64,000 nucleotides of DNA from Tilletia caries. Lineage: Eukaryota; Basidiomycota; Exobasidiomycetes; Tilletiales; Tilletiaceae. Each line of letters begins with the position of its first letter. Position 1 is the first letter of the stretch. Shown piece after piece: positions 54,025 to 64,000 of the stretch. Below the pieces are notes generated by a model. It was not told the DNA's origin. It saw only the letters and a program-made list of their open reading frames with translations, and ran no database searches. The stretch covers positions 186,001 to 250,000 of the forward strand of contig JALUTQ010000046.1 of NCBI GenBank assembly GCA_032718865.1, in the 5' to 3' direction. The position numbers and the translations under genes were made by a program.

Positions 54025-55448
54025 TTTGTGTGTAGGTGTGTGGTGGAGGGTGGAGGTGGTGTTGAGAAGAGAGAGAGGTGTTGAAGCTTGAAGCTGGCTG
54101 GTGGGTGTTGGTGCTGGTGGGGGAGCGGTTGGGTGGGTGGTGTTGAATTTCGTAGCGCGCTTTTGAACGATTTCGGAAGCAACGCGTCCACTCATCGACG
54201 CGTCGCAGCACGTGATCACGTGTCGAGTTCCAAAAGGACACGTCGGTGCTTTTGCAGACGACGCGTCGACGGCCTACGGTCAGTCACCACCATCACCCAT
54301 CAAACACTCCGAATCGGCCGGTGTCCACTGCAGACCGCTTTGATGATGCACATAGCATCCCGCCGCGCCGCTTTGCGTTCATTCTGATGCTAGGTGACGC
54401 GCTTTGGTCGAGCCTGTATACGCCAGCTCGACCTCGTTCCCAAATCCCATAAGTCAGTCTCTACCACCCTGTCATCACTAACATACATAGTCACGACGCA
54501 CACAGTCATCCGGAGTAACGAGGGGCTAAATGCTCTCGTCTGGCGAAGCACTCTCTACCAGTTACGTGATACGTCGTTCATGACCATGATGTCTTGATAT
54601 CTTGATGCTCATCAGCATGAACCGCTTCGTGAATTCGACCTTTGAGATTTGACAACTTCCAACGTGCGACCCACAACGACCCAGCCACAGGCCACAGCTT
54701 CGTCACACTTCCTGCTGGCAAGACCTCCCCGTTTCCCGGTCCCACACTTCCACTTCCACCTTCCCGTCCGCCTCCCGTACCTCGTTTCTGGTCAATTCGC
54801 ATGCCACATTATTTGTGGAGTCAGCCAACAAAGCGTATCTTGCCCAGTACACGTTTACCGGCGGCTTCCCCCACCTGAACCGCAGGAACGGACCGCGAGC
54901 GATCAAAATTCACCGTTCATTCTTTGCGCTCTGCTCACCCGCTCACCCTCCTCTGACTTCAGGCCCAGCTGCCCTCCAGGTTTCCATCAGTAGTAGTCGA
55001 GGTTGCGGACAGCAACAAATTTGAAAATCCGCCTGGGTTTCTCGCTTCTTCAAGGCGCCACGCCACGTTCGGTCATCTGAGGCGCGGGAACGTGCTCTGA
55101 AGCGTCGGTGGACCTGGCTTCTGGATGCCCATCAGGAGCTGCAACAATACCGGCAAGGGTTGGAGAGTCAGGGACGCAGATTTGGTTATTCGTCGTCCAA
55201 CCGAATTGGTTTTGTTGCTCACCTTCTCCTTTGAAAGCTTTCTCGGCGACCTGGGGACTGCCAGCGGCAAGCAGGTTCAGCGTTCAGCTGATGCTTCCTC
55301 ACACAGCCCTTCCGAGCGTCGTCTGCCAAAGCTGGACGGATTAAAAGGTCCAGTCCATGCCAGACATGCTCCCGTCTTTCCGTTCTTTCACCTTATCCAC
55401 ACCCTTCTCTGCTGTCCTCCTTTACCCTCTAGATCTCTACCTTTCACA
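54025..55448. promoter_or_regulatory. H2B promoter and upstream region of the phosphatase gene
   Basis: About 1.4 kb. The H2B side has ACGCGT at 54182-54187, 54198-54203 and 54261-54266, and a CACGTGATCACGTG stretch (about 54209-54222). From about 54600 to 55448 only short frames without recognisable content are seen, with C/T-rich leader next to the phosphatase ATG at 55449. Confidence 0.6.
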
Positions 55449-56828
55449 ATGATTGCCCCCTCTCTTGTCGCTCTCGCCGTCGCAGCCCTTAGTGGCGTTG
55501 CCCAGGCTGCCTCGCCTCTCTGCAGTGGTCGCTCCCTGGTCTCTGGCAACAGCTTCGACCGTGTCATCGCAAGTGAGTGCCACCTCCATGCTGCCCGGCA
55601 GAATCGCATGCTGACCACACTTCTCCCAATTGATTGCAGTTTTCTTCGGTATGTTTTGTTTTCAAATGATGTGCTGCATTATTATCTCTAACCCATTCTT
55701 TGCCCTATCGACTCGCCCCGCGATCAGAGAACGAGGATGCGGCCACAGTTCTTTCGGACTCTAACTTTTCCGCTGCTGCCAACAAGGGCATCTACCACAG
55801 CAACTACTTTGCCACAACCCACCCTAGCCAGCGTAAGTAAACCTAACAGCTGGATGTTCCTGTCCTTCTCGACTTATGCTTCTCTCATCTGTCCTTCAGC
55901 CAACTACATCGCCTATGTCTCTGGATCGACCAACGGCTGCTCCAATGACAACAACATCAACATCAACGCCAAGAGTGTGGCTGACATTCTCGATGCCAAG
56001 CGCGTTTCCTGGGGCGCGTGAGTAGCCACTTCCTAATGTCTTCCCTCGAACTTGAGCCTAACTCCCTCTTCCACAGATACGCTGAGGGTCTGCCCTCGAC
56101 CGCCTGCTACACGGGCGCAACCTCCGGTACTTCCTCGTACGCCCGCAAGCACGAACCCTTCATCTCTTTCACCAACATCCAGAACAACTCTACTCGCTGT
56201 GCCAACATCAAGCAGTCCTCGCAGTTCAGCACGGACTTCAACAACGGAGCACTGCCCCAGTTCACGTTGTACAGTGAGTGTTGAAACAGGGTGGTTCATA
56301 TGATTATCATTTGTTGACTCGAACTCTGTTCGAAACAGTTCCCGACCTCAAGAACGATGGGTGAGTAATGCCGAGTGTGTCAACGGTGGAAGGCGCGCTC
56401 TGACAACCCTGATTTCTGCTCGCACAGCCACGACACGTCGACGAGCTACGCTGGCAACTGGCTGAGCGGTAAGGTCGCTATGAGCGAGAAACGACGAGTT
56501 ATGTTTTACTGACCCATCATATCTGCTCGTCTACACACATGCAGGCTTCCTGTCCACCTACCTGTCCGGTATTCAGAACTCGAACACGCTCCTCCACCTC
56601 GTCTTCGACGAAGCAGAGACCTACAGCGCTCCCAACAAGATCTACAGCGTGCTCCTCGGCGGCGCTGTTCCCAGCGGCAACGTCGGCGCCACCGACTCGA
56701 CCCAGTACAGCCACTACAGCATGCTGAAGACGGTCGAGAACAACTGGGGTCTTGGAAGCCTTACCTCCAACGACCAGGGCGCGACTGCCTTCGCTGGGCT
56801 CTCCCCCAAGCAGAACCGTTGCGTTTGA
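55449..56828 (+). CDS. Secreted acid phosphatase (phosphoesterase family)
   Basis: An extracellular phosphatase of the fungal phosphate-repressible acid phosphatase type (phosphoesterase family PF04185). Eight exons encode 299 residues: 55449-55572, 55640-55648 (only 9 bases), 55728-55832, 55900-56017, 56077-56273, 56339-56360, 56428-56468 and 56545-56828. MIAPSLVALAVAALSGVAQA is the signal peptide. Splicing through the micro-exon creates IFFENEDAATVL, the family's E-N metal-binding motif; then GIYHSNYFATTHPSQPNYIA then YVSGS, SWGAYAEGLPS, CYTGATSG, YARKHEPFISF, RCANIKQSSQFSTDFNNGAL, IPDLKNDGHDTSTSYAGNWL and LLHLVFDEAETY. Substrate range is unknown; phosphate scavenging is the family's usual role. 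No GPI signal is present. Confidence 0.87.
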
Positions 56829-57379
56829 GATGTCCTGAAAGCTGTTTACTGTGGAGTTGTAGTAGCAGCAGAAGACTCAATGTATTTTGTTGGATTGAAG
56901 CAATAAATTGCGATATGACACTGGCCCTTTTATACCTGAAGTTGTGTGTGCACCGCGCGACACCTCTTTCCCACTCTCTACGCTCGTCACCACTTGCCGA
57001 ACAGCCATGGCAGAGACATCTCTTGGGACTACGCGTTTGAGCGGTCTGGAATCCGCTCAAGTGATTTGCTGACGGAACCATGGCAGACACCGACGCGTCT
57101 GAGACGATGGTGTTTGCGTGGTGTGTGTCTGAGGTGGGTGACTGTCATCATTTTGTTTGCGCACCGACGTGTCGTTTTGTGACAGACGTGTCGACGCACG
57201 TGACCGCGTGTGTCATCGCGTCGACGCGTTGAGTGTTGGACGTTTATAAAGGGCGACCACCAAACCTCGACGCGTCTCAAGCTTTTCCCCCCCACACACA
57301 CACAACCACCTCAACTTCACACAACACCTTCTCTCTCTCTCACCTCAACCCTCTCACCCACCCACAACATACACACAAG
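56829..57379 (+). promoter_or_regulatory. Histone H2A promoter with ACGCGT boxes and TATA
   Basis: ACGCGT, the MCB core bound by MBF-type cell-cycle factors, occurs at 57031-57036, 57093-57098, 57224-57229 and 57270-57275. The near-matches ACGTGT and CACGTG lie among them, and TTTATAAAG (TATAAA at 57245-57250) stands about 135 bases before the ATG. The leader after 57290 is A/C/T-rich (CACACACACACAACCACC). The same ACGCGT box occurs three times upstream of H2B, which supports joint S-phase control; no binding data are available. Confidence 0.7.
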
Positions 57380-57886
57380 ATGTCATCTGGAGGCAAGTCT
57401 GGCGGCAAGGCTGGTGAGGCAGCTACCAAGTCCACTACCCGTTCGGCCAAGGCCGGTCTGCAATTCCCCGTCGGTCGTATCCACCGTCTGCTCCGCAACG
57501 GCAACTACGCCCAGCGTGTCGGTGCTGGTGCCCCTGGTGAGTCCTCCTCTTGCGCGCGCGCACACACACTCCTCCCGACACGTCTTCTGACCACTCTCCC
57601 TCTCTCTGTCTCTCCTGCTCCGCGCTTCTCTTCAGTCTACCTCGCCGCCGTCCTCGAGTACCTCGCAGCCGAGATCCTCGAGCTTGCCGGTAACGCCGCC
57701 CGCGACAACAAGAAGTCCCGTATCATTCCCCGCCATCTCCAGCTCGCCATCCGGAACGACGAGGAGCTCAACAAGCTCCTTGGCAGCGTCACCATCTCCC
57801 AGGGTGGTGTCTTGCCCTTCATCCAGAGCGAACTCCTGCCTGCCAAGAGCGGCAAGAAGAAGGCCCAGAGCTCGCAAGACCTCTAG
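57380..57886 (+). CDS. HTA1: Histone H2A
   Basis: Core nucleosome histone, 135 residues from two exons (57380-57536 and 57636-57886). The tail begins [20 protein letters not shown]; the fold follows with [80 protein letters not shown] and [20 protein letters not shown]. The C-terminus ends SSQDL, the SQ(E/D)L-type motif phosphorylated by ATM/ATR-like kinases after DNA damage, so this canonical H2A also acts as the H2A.X equivalent, as in yeasts. The intron splits the Val codon after GAGAP. Confidence 0.97.
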   Translation: MSSGGKSGGKAGEAATKSTTRSAKAGLQFPVGRIHRLLRNGNYAQRVGAGAPGESSSCARAHTLLPTRLLTTLPLSVSPAPRFSSVYLAAVLEYLAAEILELAGNAARDNKKSRIIPRHLQLAIRNDEELNKLLGSVTISQGGVLPFIQSELLPAKSGKKKAQSSQDL

Positions 57887-58281
57887 ATGCGCGCTCCTCC
57901 CGGTCGTCTTCCAATCGGATCCCCACATGCAGTGGTCTCGACAGCAGGCCCTGCCTCTTCCTGCTTGTACCTCCATCATGAATCGCCTACGCCTTTCACT
58001 CCCATGTACCATTAGTCCACAGCAACACACCCTTGTTTCTCATACATCTTCACCCTCTGGCCTCGTCTGAAGCATTCAATTGCACTTCCTCGCCTCGCGC
58101 AAGCTTCAGTCATCTCTCTCAACCTCGCGGCGCTTGAGTGCTGCAGGGCTGAAGTTCTACTTTGACTTGAGTATGTATTGCCGTGTTATGAGAAGAGAGG
58201 ACTGAAAGATAAAGGCCAGAGCCTGGACGCGTAGTCGTGTAGCCAAGAAAGAAAAGCTGATGAATGAATTGATGCCATGCT
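57887..58281. other. Convergent region between H2A and trehalase
   Basis: 395 bases with no gene recognised. The H2A 3' flank is C/T-rich. Confidence 0.4.
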
Positions 58282-61200
58282 CTAGCGCTGCCCAAAGAAG
58301 TCGTCAGGGTGCTGGCAGGCGCTGACAGCTCGGCGCATGTGCTTCGTCAGGAAGGTCAAGCCGACTTGGAAACTGGCGTTCATCCAGCTGCGGTAGAGTG
58401 GAGGGAGTAGTCAGCGACGCGCTTCAATAGGGAAGACGAAGGAGGAAGCGGGAGAGGAGAAAACGTACCCGAATCCTTCCCTCGGCACAAACTTGAAGTC
58501 GACGCCTTGGTTGCCGTACTCCGCATCAACCATGTGCGAAAGCTTGACCGCGTCGAACCTGTTCCAAAAGAATTTAAACGCGCGTCAACAAACCAACTAT
58601 CAGCGTCCACGTGTAAGACGTTTCGAGGGAGCATGACGCACTTCTCTGGAACCACGCCATTGAAGTCGACAAAGGCGACGACCATCATGTACAGCCAGCG
58701 GTACGCCAGCCGTCGGGCGTCGTCGAGGTAGCCGTACCGCTCGAGACCGACCCATGCCAGCATCTGGTGCGGCGGCCACGCGAAGGGATAGTCCCACTGG
58801 CGGTTCGGACGGTCCAGCGATATGCGACCGCGGGAGTCCTCGGTTCCTGGGATCAAGCCCCCGACCACCTCGAACTTCTTCAGCGATCTCGTCCTGTAAT
58901 GAAAGACAGGAGGAGGAGGTTAGGAGCAAAGTGATCAGAATACCATCTCGCTTCGCAGCGATCGTGACTACGTGTTGTGAGCCAACTTACACCATCCGTT
59001 CGGCCTGGTATTCGCTCGCCATACCGGCCCACATCGCCCAGAAGGACGTCACACTCTCATACACGCTCTGGCGCTCCTGGACCGTGTCGTAGTCGTAGTA
59101 CAGCGACATGCCCTCGTTCCAGCAGTACTTGTCCACCTGCTGCTTGCGATAGGCGGCTCTTGCGAACCACTCAGCAGACGTCTGGGGCACTTCTCGCGAG
59201 CTGGGAGGTGTTGGGGGAGCGTCCTGGGCCAGACTGGGTGGCAAAGGCCCGTGGAGGAGGAAGTCGTCTTCCAGATCCAGCTTATCGTCAAAGAGCTCAC
59301 GGATAGCCGTTGCGATGTCCACCTCGTACTGTGACGAAAGTCAGAAGTTTGAGCGTGGTAATGGTAAATGGACGGGCTTGAACTAGACCCACTCACCTTG
59401 TACAGCAGAGCATTAAGATCGATCGTGGCCAAGTTTGCACATCGCTTCTCCAGGCGGTAGCTGGTGTCATGACCACTCTCTCGCACCGCGCGATCATGCA
59501 TGAAGTACTCGTCCAGCTCGGGCTCCTTGACCTCGCCGTGATTGTACTTGTGTGTGAATCTGAAAAGGAAGACACAGGTGTCAGTTGGAGACAGCGCAAG
59601 GTACGACTAAAATGAGCGTGCGTGGCTACTCACTCATTCACGCTGATCCCAAGCTTCTCAGCATAGGGTCGCAGAACGTGGGTGAAGTGGCTAGCTTCGG
59701 TCTCAGGCGGGACCCCAATACCCTCGGGGCGGTACCGGCTCAGGCCCGTCTTGGCGTCGTATCGAGGAGTGTTCATCCATATGGTGTGATACTCCTTGAT
59801 GGCCGCCCGAATCGCCTTCTTCAGCCACTCCCGGTTTTCGTCCTCCTTCTCAGCGTCAAGGCGAGAGTACACCTGCAAGGCCATGTCCGTCAAGAACGGA
59901 GGCTGGGCACGCATGAGGTAGTAGGTCCGGTTCCCGTTCAAGATCTTGCCGTAGTGGTGGATCTCGAAGATGAAGTGCTCTACCGTGCCCTTGGCGATGT
60001 CGACAAGGTTGTCCACCACGAGGCCGAGCGCGATGAAGTAGCTGTCCCAGTTGTAGAGTTCGTTGAAGCGCGCACCGGGAACGATGAAGGGGATGCCTTT
60101 CAGATCCTTCGTCTTGCCCGTGGCTGGATCCTTCTCCTCCCGCATTGCGAGGGCGAGTAGGCCAGGTGTGTCGTTGAGATCGCGGGTGTACTCTGCAGTG
60201 AGTTCCTTTGGCAGAACTTCGACTGAGAGATTCAGCTGAGGCCGCTCCTTTGCGACTCTTTGGTAGTATTCAATCATCTGCGGCTCTCCACAGGGCACGA
60301 AAATGCGAGGGTTTTGAGACTTGGACCGGTTCTTAGGGTCTGCCAGAATTGCCTCCAGTCCGTCAGCGTCGATGCGACGGGTGAGGTTGTGCCAAAAGTC
60401 TTGGCTGATCATGCGCGATAAACGATCGACTGGGTTCTCTGAAAGACGCGTCTCGTCCAGCACAATTCGCTTTCGCCCGTTTTCTTTTGCCAAAGCAAGC
60501 TCTTGCAGCAAGTTCGATAGCATGTATGTCTATCGAAATGGATAAAAATCAGTCTCACGATCACGATGTATGCATGCACGTGGTAAAACGTACTCCGCGG
60601 ATATCTACGCCCTTGTAGCCATTGCTCGTAGCTGTTCCAAGAGAAACGACCTTTGGGCCGCTGTCGGTGATGCTAATCTATAAAGCAAGAAGAAGGGTCA
60701 ACATGCGCGCAGTCGTGAAATTGCAACGATCTTACTTACTTGGAAGTTACCGTCCGTGTCTTCTTGTTCGAGGACTAGGCGCATGGTCTCCTCGACATCG
60801 ACAATGAAGCGCCTCGTGCCGTCTTGCTCGGCATCGTGGCTGAGGCGGCGTGTGCGGATGATGGTGTCGTTGTTCAGCTGGGTGGGTCGCCGCTTTTGCT
60901 GGGACTGTAATGCGGCACAAGCGTGAGCATGGATAAACGCATTCAAGAGCGCATTTCTGGAGAGACTCACCATAGAGTAGGTGCGCATGATACCTCGGCT
61001 ACGCATGCGGAAGCCTTCGCGGTTGATGGTGGTATCGGTAGGGCTCATGGGAGTGAAGGCTGGCTCTTGAGCGTACGCCTCGGACGCCTCGGGGACATTG
61101 TCCAGTGCAATGCTGCGCTTGCTATTACCAGCAGGAGTCAGGATCGGCTGAAGGGGCAGACCTGCAGGCGTCTGTCCTGCCACCGCAGGTTTGCTGACAC

Positions 61201-61543
61201 CAGTGCCCTGCCCAAAGGCGCGGCCCTCGATGAAGCCGGACGATCCAGCGCTGCCGCTCCTGGGGAAGTAGTTGAGCCCGCCCTCCCCGTCTGCGTCGAA
61301 CTCATCTTCTTCCTCGTCGTCATCGGCGCTGGCGTCCAGGGCCGAGTCGGAGCCGGCTATGCTGCTCTTGCGCAGACGCTGTCGGATCTGTTCCGCGTCT
61401 TGGTTCTTGGTGAATGGGTTCGATGGCTTGCGGAAGGAGGCGAACGACGGCCGGGTCGCCGTAGCACTTGCGTCCGGAGCGGCCGGAGCGGGCACCGGCA
61501 CGGGCACCGCTTCCGACTTTGGGAACTGCACCTCGTTCGTCAT
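58282..61543 (-). CDS. NTH1: Neutral trehalase
   Basis: Cytosolic alpha,alpha-trehalase that mobilises trehalose after stress or dormancy, normally activated by PKA phosphorylation, 14-3-3 binding and calcium. About nine exons. The regulatory N-terminus has [25 protein letters not shown] and [20 protein letters not shown], with PKA-type R-x-x-S sites, and the calcium-binding [20 protein letters not shown]. The catalytic domain contains [19 protein letters not shown] (trehalase signature 1), [54 protein letters not shown] and [15 protein letters not shown] (signature 2). Signature 1 has [13 protein letters not shown] where GGRF(N/R)E is typical of the family. The last intron creates [16 protein letters not shown] and the stop at 58282. 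The start at 61543 ([10 protein letters not shown]) opens the frame. About 880 residues by estimate. Confidence 0.93.
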
Positions 61544-61874
61544 CTGTCTGTTTGGTATGCACTGCAAAGAGCTCGCTGCTGAGCGCGATGGTCGTACTCG
61601 TACTCCTGTCCAAGTTGGCAGAAGTCGCCAGATCCAGAGCATTCCGCCGTCTCAGGTTTTGGCAGGAGCGCGCACGGGCCATCACGCAGACCACGTGGAA
61701 AACAGCGTCACGTGATACCGCAGCGCTCAAGCAGAACGAAGAAGAAAGCAGCGACAGACCAACAGAACACGAGAAGCTCGCTCGGATCGCAGCAGCGCAC
61801 ACTCACCCACTCGACGCCAGCAGCACACACCCCGAGCACCGCAGCGCAGCACAGCGAAAGCGGAGTGAGAGAAA
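61544..61874. promoter_or_regulatory. Compact divergent promoter, NTH1 and CCT5
   Basis: Only 331 bases separate the two start codons, so both promoters and leaders must overlap. CACGTGGA and CACGTGAT (about 61690-61715) are E-box-like words. No TATA box is seen. Confidence 0.5.
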
Positions 61875-64000
61875 ATGGCGGACCAGATGCAATATGTCCA
61901 GGACGAGTACGGGCGGCCGTACATCATCGTCAGGTGAGCATTAGCGTGTGAGGAAGAGAGTGCACATTCAACAGCAACAGTGCTCACCCAACCTCCTCTC
62001 TTCTCCCTCTCCCTTCTGCACACTCGCCACGAAAACAGAGATCAGGGAAAAAAGACCCGCGCCCACGGCACCGAGGCCATCAAGAACCACATCGCGGCCG
62101 CCCGCACCGTGGCCAACATCGTCAAGACCAGTCTCGGTCCCCGCGGCTTGGACAAGATCCTCATCAGCCCCGATGGAGAGATTCAGGTGACCAACGACGG
62201 AGCGACCATCATGCGTGGTATGGAGCTGGAGCATCAGATTGCTAAGCTTCTCGTACAGCTCAGCAAGAGTCAGGACGATGAGATTGGTGATGGTACTACT
62301 GGTGTTGTAGGTGAGTCACTTCGGGGCTTGTTCGTGCTCTGTGCGCGGGGGTTGTACTGACCTACTGCATGTATTCTCGCAGTGCTTGCTGGGGCCCTCT
62401 TGGAGCAGTCGGAATCGCTGATTGACCGCGGCATTCACCCCATGCGAATTGCTGACGGCTTTGATCGTGCATGCGCCATCGCCGTCGCCGAACTGGAGAA
62501 GGTCGCAGACCGCATCGAATTCTCAAAGACCGATGTTGACGAGCTCATGAAGGTGGCCAAGACGTGCCTTGGATCCAAGATGTGAGTGGAGCTCAAACTG
62601 CTCCTCGCCGGCGCTTCATGAAAGAATGCATTTTCTGACACTTCTTCGTACAGTGTCTCAAAAGCATCGGACAAGTTTGCGCGCATTGCTGTCGATGCAG
62701 TATTGTCCGTCGCAGATCTGACGCGAAGAGACGTCGACTTTGAGCTTATCAAGATGGACGGCAAAGTCGGTGGCTCCCTCGAGGACACCGCTCTCGTACA
62801 AGGTGTTGTCATCGACAAGGACATGTCCCACCCTCAAATGCCGCGTGAAGTCAAGGATGCACGGATTGCCATTCTCACATGTCCCTTTGAGCCTCCGCGA
62901 CCAAAGACCAAGCACAAGCTCGACATTGAATCGGTGGAGGAGTACCGCAAGTTGGAGGAGTACGAGCGATTCAAATTCGAGGAGATGATTCAACGAGTTA
63001 AGGACTGCGGAGCGAACTTGGTCGTGTGCCAGTGGGGCTTTGACGACGAGGCGAACCATCTGTTGCTACAGCACGAGTTGCCTGCCGTGCGATGGGTGGG
63101 TGGGCCTGAGCTCGAGCTCATTGCCATTGCGACCAATGGCCGAATCGTTCCCCGCTTCGAGGATCTGAGCGCCGACAAGCTCGGACGCGCGGGCATTGTG
63201 CGTGAGGTCTCCTTCGGCACGACACGCGACAAGATGCTAATCGTCGAGGAGTGCGCCAACACACGTGCGGTCACCGTCTTTGTGCGTGGATCGAACAAGA
63301 TGATCATTGACGAGGCACAGCGGGCGTTACACGATGCGATCTGTGTGGTCAGGAACCTGGTGGTGGACAATCGCGTCGTGTACGGTGGTGGCGCTGCCGA
63401 GATCTGTGCATCGATAGCTGTGGCCGAGGCGGCTGACAAGGTGAGCATTGTATATGCGAGCAATGCGGCGTAGAAGCCTGGCCATGCTGACATGCCTGTT
63501 ACCATCCCAGATTGCGTCCATCGAGCAATATGCTATGAGGGCATTTGCGTCGGCGCTCGACGCTATTCCACTTGCACTTGCCGAGAACAGCGGTTACTCT
63601 CCCATCGAGACCCTGACCGACGTCAAGAGCCGGCAAGTAACGGAGAAGGACCCCAAGCTCGGAGTGGACTGCATGGGCGCCGGGGTGAGTTTTACGACGG
63701 AATCCTTGTGGCAGGCGCAATTTCGAGCTGCTGACTTTTGTTTGTTCGATGAACGTTCAGGACAACGACATGAAGCGATGCCGCGTCTTTGACCCACTGG
63801 TGTCGAAGCGTCAACAACTGCTCCTTGCGACCCAGCTCGTCCGTGCGGTGCTCAAGATCGACGATGTTGTGAGTGAACCCTGTCTGCCTGCCATTTCCTC
63901 GTCACAAACGGTTGAGGGCGGAACTTAATGATGCTGACCATACGCCCCGTCTGGCCTGCTTGCGGCTTTGCAGATCGAGCAGCATGAGTTCGAGGGGTGA
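61875..64000 (+). CDS. CCT5: Chaperonin CCT/TRiC subunit epsilon
   Basis: A subunit of the cytosolic ATP-dependent chaperonin that folds actin, tubulin and WD-repeat proteins. Multi-exon; N-terminus [20 protein letters not shown] joins to [20 protein letters not shown]. Group II chaperonin motifs follow: [52 protein letters not shown] (ATP binding), [71 protein letters not shown] and [15 protein letters not shown]. The epsilon assignment rests on the D-x-x-G-R-P-(Y/F)-I-I-V-R start and [20 protein letters not shown] then [14 protein letters not shown]. The final exon (IEQHEFEG) ends with TGA at 63998-64000, so the gene just fits in the window. It shares a 331-base divergent promoter with trehalase. 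Confidence 0.93.

Overview
The window is nuclear DNA from a fungus, most likely a basidiomycete. Nearly every gene is cut by several short introns (about 50-110 nt, GTGAGT/GTAAGT donors, CAG/TAG acceptors), proteins carry long Ser/Ala/Pro-rich tails, and the gene set is typical of Basidiomycota (DUF6533-type membrane protein, cytochrome b5/acyl-CoA dehydrogenase fusion, Agaricomycete-style Tnp2 transposase). I cannot place it to class; yeast-like or smut-like lineages fit, but that is inference.

Layout. 1-9.5 kb: 3' end of NTE1 lysophospholipase, a small secreted protein, tRNA-Arg(UCG), THG1, convergent YSH1/CPSF73, and a GPI-anchored wall protein diverging from YSH1. 9.5-24.7 kb: accessory region with no ordinary host gene. 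It holds intron-like signals without a readable frame, an 81-bp direct repeat, a 7.35-kb DNA transposon (14091-21441) with matching inverted ends and a 7-bp target duplication carrying a broken Tnp2-type transposase and a second uncharacterised gene, then a nest of four short inverted-repeat elements (21.5-23.5 kb). 24.7-35.6 kb: a low-complexity nuclear-type protein, pantothenate synthetase, a secreted cysteine-rich repeat protein, a small mitochondrial protein and a PPR protein. 35.6-37.2 kb: two abutting TA-flanked elements. 37.2-44.7 kb: alternative NADH dehydrogenase, a second copy of the 3-bp-TSD MITE beside another inverted-repeat element, and a DUF6533-type membrane protein. 45.3-64 kb: cytochrome b5/acyl-CoA dehydrogenase, a Mutator-like MITE with a 10-bp target duplication upstream of glutathione peroxidase, an ING/PHD protein, histone H2B and H2A flanking a secreted acid phosphatase, neutral trehalase and, divergently, CCT5, whose stop codon is the last codon of the window.

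Functions are mostly housekeeping: RNA processing (THG1, YSH1), chromatin (H2A, H2B, ING), mitochondrial metabolism (NADH dehydrogenase, PPR), CoA synthesis (pantothenate synthetase), stress and storage carbohydrate (GPX, trehalase), protein folding (CCT5) and surface/secreted proteins. The two histone genes share ACGCGT (MCB-like) boxes upstream, suggesting common cell-cycle control.

The most notable content is the density and variety of small DNA transposons. At least nine inverted-repeat structures are visible; five have target duplications I could read (7 bp, 3 bp twice, 10 bp, and TA for an abutting pair). Exon coordinates were worked out by eye from splice signals and reading frame; no search was run.
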